From Deuterostichococcus epilithicus (Eukaryota > Chlorophyta > Trebouxiophyceae > Prasiolales > Stichococcaceae), in contig JAVTLE010000019.1 of assembly GCA_033439295.1 (NCBI GenBank), forward strand, positions 62,001-126,000: DNA of 64,000 nucleotides. The letters run 5' to 3'. Shown here piece after piece: positions 11,001 to 20,800 of this stretch. Under the pieces are notes generated by a model. It was not told where the DNA came from. It saw only the letters and a program-made list of their open reading frames with translations, and made no database searches. The first letter of the stretch is position 1; every line of letters begins with the position of its first letter. Position numbers and translations under genes: made by a program.

Positions 11001-12597
11001 AAAACGTGCCTGTGTCTCAAGCAGGCGGTGACACTTGCAGTCACCCACTATGAGGGTTGGGACCACGCGTGGCATGCCTGCCATCGAAATCTGGAGGGGC
11101 TTCAAGGCCTCGGTCCCAATGCCCGCAGGCATTTGACAGCCGTGCCTTTGCGCTGGGCGGCAGCAATTCGGCACGCTTCGTGCCGCGTGCCGCCGCGGAC
11201 GCCGCCGCCGGCCCGCCTGGCTCCAAGCCTGTGCGCACACCCTGCATCCAAGTGTGGCCTGCCATGGCTCGGAAGCAGCTCGCCTTGCACAGGGCAGTGC
11301 TCCTCCGTCTGTGCACACGCCCGCCCCGCAACTCGAAGACTCGCTTTACTCTGCTTGTGCCTCTCCCGCAGTGAACCGAAACGATAAGCGGTTGTCTCTG
11401 CTGCAGAACGGCGCGGCTGCACGGGATTCTAACGCTGGCGCCCGCACCGCTGGTGCCGGCATGCGCTCTGACCGTGTCGGTGCCGACTCTGGAGGCGGTG
11501 AGCATCTTGGCTGCGTAGCGGTTTCGTCAGTGAATGCCTGGGGTTTCGTGCAAGTCGTTTCACTGTCCACAGCACCACACCAGGCGAGCTGAACGTGTGA
11601 GATCGAGGTTCAGCATGCCGCAGCATGCCCGATATTCAACCCATGCCATGGGTGTCTCCGCGCCGCACGCCATTGCGTGCCCTCACTTCCGCCTGGTATC
11701 GACAGCCTTCTCTCTGTGCTTGCAGGCTATGGCGATGGCGACATGGCGATGGGCCATGCGCTGCCGCCGCAGCCGCTGCCGTATGCAATTCCGCCCGCGC
11801 GGCAGCCCTCAGGTGGGCGACCAACTTCGCATCATCGTGAAACCCAATCGAACGTGTTGTCAGGCCTGCAGTTGACGTCTCCGCACGAGCAGCAGGTGTG
11901 GACTGCCTGCAAAAGCTGCAATTCTGCTACACGAGCACGGTGCTTGCCGGCGATGCCGCTCCCGCCGATGCCGCGCAGTGCCCAACGGCTCGGGCGGCTT
12001 TGGGCGGCGCAGCGGCGGCACCCGCTCGGCGGCCGCCCCCGCGACGCAGGGGGACGGCGTTGCCGGGGGCCCGGCGACGCAGGCTACGCAGTCCGTGGGA
12101 CCCTCCTCGCAGACCACCTTTGGCGCCCCTTACTCCCAGGTGGGTTCCTCGTCCAGGCTCAACGGTTTGTCTCCCTTTTGGACTGGCAGACATCTTTGGC
12201 CTTTTGGAGGGCAACCGTGACACCTGCCCGAGACAGTGGAGGAGCCTGGCGGGCGTGTGTCTCTCCACCGAGCAGCGCCGAGCCTGGCTCGATGCAAGCT
12301 TTAATTACGACGCCTGGAGATTCTTCCGACCCGGCCTAGACTGAAAATCCGCAAATGCACAAGCAATTCTGTCCAAATTCATGTGCCAAACCCTGTCTAT
12401 GGTCAATTGTAAATGCGAGGGCACCTTCCTGATTTTCGCAGGACGGCTTCAGCCTCGGCGGCGACTTCGGTGGCATTGGCTCGGAAGGAGCTGCCTACTC
12501 CTCGCAGCTGCCGCGCTTCGAAGGCCTGTCCACTTCGCCGACGCAGGGAACCTCCTTCAGCACCTCGTTCAGCGCCGGTGCGGTCCCTGGGTTTTGA
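1424..12597 (+). CDS. UPF1: UPF1 RNA helicase (regulator of nonsense transcripts 1)
   Basis: ATP-dependent SF1 RNA helicase, central to nonsense-mediated mRNA decay in the cytoplasm. Exons read as 1424-1627, 2036-2169, 2499-2607, 2806-2937, 3312-3446, 3817-3960, 4514-4697, 5172-5260, 5585-5766, 6224-6366, 6565-6638, 6964-7107, 7404-7613, 8008-8079, 8331-8459, 8805-9012, 9335-9456, 9712-9828, 10512-10721, then tail exons near 11129-11230, 11372-11497, 11726-11812, 11979-12139 and 12442-12597; about 1,120 aa. Order: acidic N-terminus, Cys/His domain (exons 2-5), 1B region, RecA1 with GPPGTGKT and DESTQ, then VGDHCQLGP, RecA2 with [11 protein letters not shown] and LNVALTRAR, and a C-terminal SQ-rich tail as in plants. 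ATG 1424 gives the acidic start. The exon 20/21 junction is uncertain. Odd points: one zinc site of the Cys/His domain looks lost, two introns appear GC-AG (after exons 1 and 18), and four introns hold exon copies. Confidence 0.95.
2293..2307 (+). repeat. Exon-edge echo in UPF1 intron 2
   Basis: The 15 bases CTGCCGCCCTGGGCC repeat those at 2150-2164, close to the 3' end of exon 2. Weaker similarity continues into the donor region (TGTGCG), and another GTGGGC..TGCG..GTGCGCAG-like string lies at the intron's acceptor. Confidence 0.7.
4094..4141 (+). repeat. Exon-edge echo in UPF1 intron 6
   Basis: The stretch ending GCTGCGCTACGGGGTG is a diverged copy of the end of exon 6 (about 3919-3962, ending GCGCTGCGCTACGAG|GTG). 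In frame the copy reads [15 protein letters not shown] against exon 6 [14 protein letters not shown]. Confidence 0.75.
5006..5059 (+). repeat. (CAG)18 microsatellite in UPF1 intron 7
   Basis: Eighteen uninterrupted CAG units lie in the intron between exons 4514-4697 and 5172-5260. Not translated in the spliced product. On the opposite strand it creates artefactual poly-Cys, poly-Leu and poly-Ala ORFs. Confidence 0.95.
5434..5455 (+). repeat. Exon-edge echo in UPF1 intron 8
   Basis: A copy of the acceptor AG and the first bases of exon 9 (5582-5603): CAGGGCTCGGAGGAGGTGGCG here against CAGGGCTCGGAAGAAGTGGCG in the real exon, two differences. It sits about 148 bases upstream of the true acceptor. 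Confidence 0.85.
8474..8557 (+). repeat. Three 28-bp tandem repeats in UPF1 intron 15
   Basis: Units 8474-8501, 8502-8529 and 8530-8557, each starting GCAGCCTGCTG or GTAGCCTGCTG, begin a few bases inside the intron. Non-coding minisatellite. Confidence 0.85.
10357..10415 (+). repeat. Exon-edge echo in UPF1 intron 18
   Basis: A diverged copy of the acceptor and the first ~55 bases of exon 19 (10509-10565). Both start CAGGGCATCGGCT and share GGCGCTCACGC further on. Offset 152 bases. The copy's frame is damaged, so it looks like a dead exon. Confidence 0.85.
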
Positions 12598-13772
12598 TGA
12601 TTTCTGAGTATACAAACTAGTCCTTGATTTCATATGTGGTTGGCGCCTCCCAGAACCAACCTCTTGTTGGCAGACTGCCTGGCACTGTTTCAGCCTTTAC
12701 AGCACGCCGACTGCGTACGCTGCTGCTCAGCAAGCGGAAACCCATGTCGACCGCGCAGCGCGTGCGTGCTGCCATGGAAAGCTGCGACTCTTGTGGTTCT
12801 GATCAGCGACCTTGCGGGTTGGAACCTGCCTCGAGTGTGAAATTCCCCACGTGCCACCTGCGCAGACATGAGCGGCAGCCAGGCGCACGGCAGCCGTGGC
12901 TGATGGAACGCGGCAGCCAGCGTACACGAAACCTCGTTGCCGGCACACCGCAGCACCAGGCGCCTCTGGGTTTGCCGCCCACCGTGCCGGCAGCGTCGGC
13001 TGGCGGCAGCAGGGGCCGAGTGGTCTGTGCACAGCAGCAACTCCCGCCAAACGGCATGGGGCAGATGCCCTCCGCACGCTCATCAACACCTCGGCCTTCG
13101 GCAACCGGCCATTCCGGCGGCGCCTCGGCGGTCGGAGATGCGACCTGCATCTGGCGTCAGCGCCAGCATGGCCGCCGGTCACGCCCCGGCGATGGGTGGC
13201 AGCGGGGCCTTGCTTCGACATTGTCGGGGAAACCTACCGCGCGCACATCCACCACACCAAGCACACCTCGCCTCCACAGAACGTCCCGGCAGTGCTGGCG
13301 CTGGCGGCGGCGACCTCCAGGGAGCGAGGCCACTTCCGCATGCCTAGCAGCCGCAGTTCCGAGGGAGCAGTCACCAAGACGACGGTTGTGAAGACAGCAG
13401 CGTCTGGCGGCGGCGTGTGTCAGCGTGCTGGCTGGCGCCACAGTCAGAGGCAGCCGCAGCTGGGTGGGGGTGGCAGGAACCTTTGGATTTGGATTTGGCA
13501 GGCTCGCGGCATGCAGCACCTTTGCCTATGCTTCTACATGTTGTGCCGGGCGCAGAACCACTGGGCTTTCCCAGCAGTGAGGGGCGTGACGCAAGCGCTG
13601 TTCCTTATGCTGGACGTCTGCAAGGTCTCACCAGTGGTGGGATCCCTCGCATGATTGAGCTTTGCAACTTTGCCAGTGCTTTTCCATCTGATGAATTGGT
13701 TCTGTGGCACGTGGGCTCTCCTACAACAAGTGCACGTGCAACTCCCCACAGTGCAACTCCCCACGGCAGATG

Positions 13773-13961
13773 TCACCGTTTCCGACACTTCATACTTGTA
13801 TCAGGCTTAAAGTTAAGTAATGCCAAACGCCCAGATGGAGCGCCGGACCGTTCGGCCCTGTCACCGTGCGACAACAAGTCATCCAGCTTTCCGTCTTCGA
13901 TAATGTCCTTGTTTGCCATCTCCCTCTGGTTCTTTTCATTGTCGGCGGCAGGTGTCGCCAC
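13773..13961 (-). CDS. Small hypothetical ORF
   Basis: An open minus-strand frame of about 60 codons. It has a charged, Asp/Glu/Lys-rich composition (NEKNQREMANKDIIEDGKL) unlike the Arg/Ala/Pro-rich shadow frames of this GC-rich window. It begins at GTG; an internal ATG (MANKDI..) could be the real start. The local sequence is less GC-rich than the flanking genes. No family recognised. It could be a terminal exon of a short minus-strand gene that also includes the ORF at 14227-14463, or chance. Confidence 0.25.
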   Translation of the reverse strand: MATPAADNEKNQREMANKDIIEDGKLDDLLSHGDRAERSGAPSGRLALLNFKPDTSMKCRKR

Positions 13962-14226
13962 AGCGGAGCATCGAGCAGCTAACGTTGTAAATCTACTTCT
14001 TCGAAAGACATGCTAGATGCTTTGAGTGCTGCACTTGTTTTGCGGTGATTTTAGGAGGGATGTTCGTGTGACACCGATCCTGGTAATCTGTGTCTGCTGC
14101 CCGCTTGAGTGCATAATTTTATCCGCTGGCTTCGTTGGAGACACTCCCCGTCGTTGTGAGGACACTGTCTTGAGTACATCCTACCCGCTAGCGCTTCGGT
14201 ACATACTTTCCGAGGCTGCTGGGAAC

Positions 14227-14463
14227 TTAGAGGACATTGTCTGTGCCTTCTGCCGCTGCTAAAATGCTTGGCGGTCGATGCCCTGGTGACTCCACACGTG
14301 GTGGTTCGTCAACAAACCGCGTCAGATCGATCTGCGATTGGCCTACAATGATGGAGAACTCATCCGAGCATAGACCTCGCAGGCAGGCCGGCGCAGCATC
14401 AGACAGCGACATTTGATGGCCCTGGTCGTGTGTGTTGTGTTGCCACCCTCCAGCCTCCACCAC
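14227..14463 (-). CDS. Small hypothetical ORF
   Basis: A 78-codon minus-strand frame with protein-like composition, including FSIIVGQSQIDLTRFVDEPP. It lies upstream, in minus sense, of the ORF at 13773-13961. A two-exon gene is conceivable, but no confident donor and acceptor pair was found. No family recognised. Could be non-coding. Confidence 0.25.
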   Translation of the reverse strand: MVEAGGWQHNTHDQGHQMSLSDAAPACLRGLCSDEFSIIVGQSQIDLTRFVDEPPRVESPGHRPPSILAAAEGTDNVL

Positions 14464-14764
14464 TCGCCTCCCGTAGAAATCCTTATCGGCGCAATCCCTC
14501 GGGCTGAAGCGTGTGAGCGTTACCCGGGCGCTCTTCTGAAATGACCCGACTGCAGGAGTTCGCTTTCGATCTCGAACCCTGGCCAGGATGAGGTCTAAAA
14601 CCTTGACGCCGCAGCTGGGCAGTCTACATCTGTTTCGAGGGGTTCCAAATCAAGCGCGTATCTCATACCCCACCAGCTTGCAAAGAGCTCTGACATCATG
14701 TCGGCGTTCAGCACGCATCCTGAGGTGCCTGCTCGCACCAAACAACCGCACACGAGGGTTGCAG

Positions 14765-17599
14765 ACGATCAAACAACGCCTGCGACTTCGCCTTCTCGAA
14801 ACAGCGCTATGGCGGCGGCGCCCCCCGGCAGGCTGCCAGCGGCAGTTCCTGCAACAGCGACGCCAGCGACGACGATATGGGCCTGGCGACACCGCCGCAG
14901 AGCCGTTCCCGTATCACGACGACCCGCACCCGGTCTGCTGAAAGCTTGGACTACTGCAGCGGCGTGGGGTCGGAGTTGATGGCAGCCGCACCGGCCGCCA
15001 GCAGTCACAGCAGACTGGATCCCTGTCAGGCACTACCTGTGGTTGCCGACTGACGGCCTGCTGTTCTACTGTTAAGCGAAGGGAAGGTGTGCCTGGCTCT
15101 CGTGAGGCTTTTGAACATGTTGTTGCAGCGGAGACCTCATGTTCGGCTGCCCGTCGGCGCAGGTGTTGTTTCAGGTGTGGCAGAAGGGAACGCGGCTGCG
15201 CTTCCCGCCGCCCGGGCATGGCAATGAGGCCTTCACGGTGCACGGGACTTCCCTTCGGGCATTTCGGATCAGCACTCGACAGCACCAACAAGGGAACTGA
15301 TCGTCACCTGTTTATGAGCCGCACATCCAGGCGCCTCACTGCTGGGGGTGGTGGCGCAGCGCACGCGACACATGACCCCAATCGATTCAACACTGCCTGT
15401 GTGCATGCGCATGGACATATGCGCATGGTTGAATTTCATGGCATTTCGGGGTATCCTACTGCCCTTCTCCTCAAATCCTCAAATCCTCAAAACCTAATGC
15501 TGCCGCAGGAGCTGGCGGAACGGTGCATGGACTCGTGCCCAGACGTCCGACCCACAATTGCGGAGCTGCTGCCTCAGCTGCAAAACATTCAGCGACAGGC
15601 AACGCCACAGGCGGCGGCGGTGCATTATTCTTCGCCTATTGCTGGCCTCCGCCAGGTGAGCGCTCCAGGAGATGCTGGTCCAGCAAACTGAAGGCTCATG
15701 TTCTGCTGCCCAGAGCTGGGGCTCATCCATACAGCTGCCTGTGATCCTGTGCCATGCTGCAAGCTGGTGGATCACAATGTTCACCGGCATCATCCCGAGC
15801 TTGCCTGACGTCTTCATTGGTGTGGCGCGTAGTGAGCAGCTCCGCGGCGCCCGCAACCACCTGCAGCGGCAGCCGCTGCAGCTCCGACATCAACTGCGAG
15901 CCCCAGCCGCTCGCCGGATGAGCGCGGCACCGGCCTTGACGAGGTACACAAGCGGCGGGTCCCAATCTTTGGTGTAGCCACCGCCACGGCAGCGTCCAAT
16001 TTGAAAAAAGGTGCTTTCAATGCCGCATGGTTGTGGGGCTTTTGGGGGCCATAAGATCAGGCAAGCATTCTTGCTAGTGTGTAGCGGCCGGCCGGTGAAG
16101 CTGGAGTCGGCAGGTGCTGCTGGCGGGGTAGGACGCACAAGAAACTTATGGGCCAGCCGCAGACACCTGCCAGGGACGGCTTCTACACGATGTGCCTTAC
16201 ATCCAAGCGGATGAGCGCTACGTTCTGGAAGTTGTATTTTCCAGATGTGTTTGTGAGATCTGAGTGTGATTTATGAGTTCACAAACGGATTCCTGAAAAA
16301 TCATGCTGCATTTTTTAAAGGAGTGTGTTCGGCTACAGCAACAGTTGGTGCAGGTTGCAGGCTGACTTGTTGGTAGGACTTACAGCCCTGGTGGCAACAC
16401 CAGGACAACAACTACGGGTACATGTACACCGCCAACGAAAACAAGCCTTCTTGGAAGTTTTGGCGAGGCCCCATGCAAGCCATCTAGAAGCTAGTCCCTG
16501 GTGACATCCAGAGCGGTGCCCAAGTCGAAGCTCACATGCCCGGAAGTGGTTGCAAACTTTGGAAGCCGAAATCTGAGCACCAGTTGTAAGTACAGCGCTG
16601 GCTGCTGAGCTGTGTGCCGCAGCCAGGGTGGACAGGCGCCGTGAATCGCGATGGTATCTCCAACTGCCGCATCACCCCCATGCCGCATGCATAGACGATG
16701 TACACTGCCAGCTGCAAACCGCGCTCGACGTCAAACACGCCTGAAAAATAGGGCCTTGCAAACCAAACAAACCACCCACAGCCCAACAAGGGAACTGGCT
16801 GCAGTACAACAGCACTGGCACCCCACAGCAGCGGGGCCCGCAGCAGCGGCTCGTAAACCCGTCGTTTCGCCACCGCTGTGCGCTGCCGACCGGCGTAACC
16901 CCCCTGCCGCGGGGACTCAGGCATGGCCTCCGCCGTGCGGCAGCTGCCCAGTTGCCTATGAGTGGGTCACCGACTGCCGTCACAGCTGCTCGTCCTGCTG
17001 CAGCGATGCCATGGTGTCCGCAGCCGCCACCGCCGTGAAAGCAGCGCCTGTATTGTCCAGCGACATGCGCGACGCCGACGGCATCTCCTCGTGCAGACCC
17101 TGTCGGAAACGATGATTGCCAGATCGCAACCGCAATCGCGATGGAGAGCTGCCGCTGTGGCAAGCATCCTGCTGAAACACATGACAGCAATCCAAATCCA
17201 GACTGTGTGCACACTAAGAGTCAGAGCCAGAACAGGTTGAAGCTAGCTTGGCAGTCAACGCTCTGCCAGGACGCAATGTAGAACCACCCGCATGCAATGA
17301 CGCCACCAGCGGCCCCTGCAAGGCGCTTGAACCCTGGACCCTAGGGCGCCACCGGGGCGCCCTACCCCGACTCCAGCGCTTCGGGGGAGGAGTTGCGCTG
17401 GCAGCGGCGGGCGCCCACCTGCGATGGCTGCTGGGACGGCGGCAGCGGCGGCCGCACCGAGACGCCGCGTGAGGAGTGTGCCTCGGATCGCGCAGAGGTG
17501 TTGTGCCCGTGGCCGCCGGAGACCGCGCAGCCGGAGTTGGCGGAGTGGCTCGGGTGCGGCTGGCTCGCGCTCAGGCTGCGGCAGGGTGTCACAATTTAA
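14765..17599 (+). CDS. Protein-kinase-like gene, fragmentary model
   Basis: Two adjoining exons give a recognisable kinase C-lobe. Exon 15129-15237 carries GDLMFGC at the position of the subdomain IX Asp-x-x-x-Phe-Gly motif. Exon 15509-15655 carries ELAERCMDSCPDVRPT, the CW..P..RPT signature of subdomain XI; their phases match. Upstream, a frame from about 14765 reads CDFAFSKQRYGGG where DFG would be expected, then a Ser/Asp-rich insertion and no clear APE. Downstream + frames at 15.83-15.95, 16.79-17.03 and about 17.36-17.60 kb (stop 17597-17599) have coding composition and may be later exons. N-lobe, Lys, HRD and start were not found. With DFA replacing DFG it may be a pseudokinase, or the gene may be broken or misassembled. 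Confidence 0.4.
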
Positions 17600-17884
17600 T
17601 GTAGACATAGGATACATATAGTATGCTTCTAGATGAGGCTGTGTACAACGAGGACAACCAGATGATGCGGTCAAGACGTTGGATGAGAGACCTCAGGCTC
17701 CCGGCAGGAATGCATACGGCACTGCCAGCAGCATCTGAACAAAGCATAGAGCGCCGCTCTGCTGCTGCTGGCGCGCGAGGGCACACACAAAGCACCAGCG
17801 CCAGGCAGCCAGAGGCCGGGGCGACGGCGCAGCGATGAGGGAGCTGACAACGTTGCGACAACATGCGGCGTGGGACCCTAAACA

Positions 17885-20800
17885 TCACACAGCGCACTTG
17901 GGGGTGCCGCCGCCGCTGCTGGCCCGGCGGAACTCCTCCTCCGAATTCTCCCTTGCCACCCGCTCCGCTGCACGCAGGGAAAGGGTGAGGCTGAGCACTC
18001 TCGCCTTGGTTGCAGACGCGTCCTGTGTTGCAGTCTGTTTGCTAAAGCAAAGAGACCTGCCGGCCGTCGCGGCCGCAACCTTGCCCTTGGGTGCCGAGAA
18101 GGAGGGGTTTTGAGGTAGAGTCGAGTGCCAGAGGGGTCTTGAGGCGTCGCCCATGGCAGCGCCAGCATATCGGTCGGAGCTCATCGCACCAGAGGCTCTG
18201 AAGCTGGAAGCTGAGTTGGCTCGGCCGCCTGTGCCGCCATTGTCGACGGGCGGCCCCAGCTGCATATCTTGCGGCTGCTGAGCTGGGTCTTGCTGCATGT
18301 CTTGCGGCTGCTGCATGGCCTGCCCATCACCTTGCGAAGGGCAGCGCGGAAAGAGGAGGTGGCGGCACGGCACGGCGGCCGCAATGCTGAAGGGAGTGGC
18401 GCTGCTGCGCGGGACTGCTGGGCAACAACAGCTGCCGCTTGCCCGGATGCAGGGCCCTGCAGCGGAGGGTGATGCTGCGGCAGAAGAGGGCGGGTAGACG
18501 GCATCGGCAATTACTGGAACCTAGGGGTGGGTGTGAGAAGGGGTTTGAGGGACGGTTTTGCAGGGCGCATTCACGGAAGGTAGGGGGCCTCACTTGCGAG
18601 CTGGCGGGTGAGCTCCAGGATCTGCTCCTGCAGCTTGACGTTGTGCGACGCCTGCTGCGCCGCCTGCCGCTCCTACAGAAACCGGAGGCGGGGCAGTCAG
18701 CACGCCAGGCTGACGCCTGGGCAGGCAGCGCGATGCTGAGTGCCATGCACAGGCAGCACTTGAGTGCACAGCACTGTTGCAGGCCATTGCGCACACCGCA
18801 GCTGCCCGCTCAGGGGCGCAAGCGCAGCCTGACTAGGGGGTCACTTCCCGGCAAGCACCCCGGACGCTGCCAGCACATCTGGGTCTGGCCCTTGCGGTGG
18901 TCGCTCCGGCTGTCTGCAGGGCGCACCTGCATCATGAGGCGAGCCTCGAACTGCGCGTCCCGCTGCGCGTCGTGCTCGTTCTTGAAGCGCTGCTCCAGGA
19001 AGCGGGAAGCAATCTCCCGCGCGGCCTCCACCTGCTGCTTCCCCGCCACCTCGCTGGCGAGCATGCGCGCCTCCATGGCCTCGCCCTGTGTAGTCGTCAC
19101 GCTCCTCAGCGCGGAGTTGGGGTGCATGAAAAGGCACTCAGTTGGGAAGGAGGGGGGGGGCGAGAGGCAGCTGTGAACGGCGCACACGTGCACAGCTCGT
19201 GTAGTGACAGGGGTCCACAGCCCAGCGGGCCGGGGTGCAGGCCGCGGAGAAGTGAAAGGAGAGCAAGAAGGGAACTTGCTCGATCCCTGTGAAGGCGTCA
19301 TGACACCTCGCTGCATCGGTCCTGCATCGGTGCTGACTGGGTTCAGGGGTTGGGACGCAGGAATGCAGGGGAGAGCCCTGCGAGGGCTCCGACCTGCTGC
19401 CCCAGGGCGTAGATCTCAGCCCGGCGCTCCTCGTCCTGCGCCGAGCTGGGCGCCGAACCCGAGCGGTCCGCCGACAGCTGCTCTGAGGCCACACCCTGTT
19501 TGCCCCCGCGCTGCTGCTGAAGCGGCAGGGAGGAGCCACGTTGCGGGGATGACGCAGGTGCCATAAGCCATAAGCCCTATATCCTAAAGCGGCACATGGG
19601 ATGAAGCGTACGACATGGTGTTGCGGGGCCGCTGGGAGGCGAAGGACACACAGGACCAGAGCGGAGGTCAGCGGTGCACGGGCCGCCAACCACCCGGCAC
19701 AAGCTCTCAGTCTGCCACTCTGCCTTCCTGGTCGCCCTGCCGGCTGCTGGACATTGCTTCGGGGTCGGCGAAGATCCCCACCTGCTGGAGTAGTCGCTGG
19801 AGGTGGGCTGCCCGTTCCGCTTCATGAGCCGCCGAGGAGGCCCCGGAGCGGTCGCCCGACAGCGGCGCCTGCCAATGGGGCTGCAGCCCCATGCCCGCGC
19901 TGCCGACGGCGCCGGCGCCGCTGCCCATCCTGCCGCCGCCGCCGCTGCTCTGGGTGTCAGCAGATGCCGCCGCGCCCGCGGAGTGCGTGTTGGACCTCGC
20001 CGGCGCTGCGGGGTGGCCGCGCTCATTGGAACGGTCCTCGCTGCCCGCCGCGTCCTGCTTCGAGTCCTGCTCCAGGGCAGGCAAGCACGTCAGTGCAGGA
20101 CCGGTCAGTCAGCAAGCGCAGGGGCGGCCGGCAAGGGACCGTGCGGCAGGGCCGCCGGTGACGGCCGTTGCCGGCTGATGCCGCATGCCGCGACAGGGAG
20201 GTGGCAGCAGGCGGTTGCCGGACGCTCGCCTCTCACGCGCCTGCGCTGTGGCCCGTGCACATGCAGCGCCAGCGCCAGCTGCAGCTGAACCATGTGAGCG
20301 GGCAGCGACGCAACGGTCGGTCGACGGGTTGCTCGTGGAGTCGAGCGCATTGCCCTGCAGCGTTTCAGGGAGACGCACCTTGCTGCTGCCGCTGCGTCGC
20401 TCGCGCTCCCTCACCTCCTCGCGCTGGTCGCTGGCAACCTGCGGAACGGACGACAGCGCAGCTGGGGTCAGGCTCCAGCCAAACCCAAGCAACCTCGCAA
20501 TTAGCTGTGAAGGAGACTTCAGCGGACGAAGTCTGAGCAGCAGGCCGGCTGCAGACCAGATGTGCCAGCAGGTTTGCCAAGGTACAGAATACGCACTGGA
20601 GCCCAGCAGCCTGCAACGTGGCTGTGCAGGTACAAGGTTGCGCACTGCTGTCCATGTTGCTGGCAGCAGACAAGCGCTGTCTATCGTGCAGGCACCATTG
20701 TAGATTATGAGTCGGCAGTCCCTTGGTTGGGCGCTCAGTTCTTGATCTCAAGAGACAGCCGCAGCGCTTTGGCTAAGATTCCCCTGACCATTCACCCCAG

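Larger units (their letters stand above)
12598..14764. other. Unresolved region after UPF1
   Basis: About 12.85-13.45 kb has coding-like composition. Short + frames rich in Ser, Pro, Ala and Gly look plausible (for example around 13080-13330), but I could not join them into a gene. They may be N-terminal exons of the kinase-like gene downstream. From 13.65 to 14.6 kb GC drops, and two minus-strand ORFs are listed separately. A tandem GTGCAACTCCCCAC pair lies near 13737-13765. Confidence 0.35.

Noticed and set aside
10326-11318. 330-codon minus-strand ORF
   Set aside because: It is antisense to UPF1 exons 19 and 20 and has no motif of its own; GC-rich shadow.
11870-11898. A possible 30-base micro-exon in the UPF1 tail
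   Set aside because: Flanking AG and GT fit and phases match, but nothing requires it and it encodes no family motif.
19782-20066. HSF coiled-coil exons as a separate coiled-coil gene
   Set aside because: Exon phases run continuously from the DNA-binding domain exons with no internal start or stop, so one gene is the simpler model. It remains testable.
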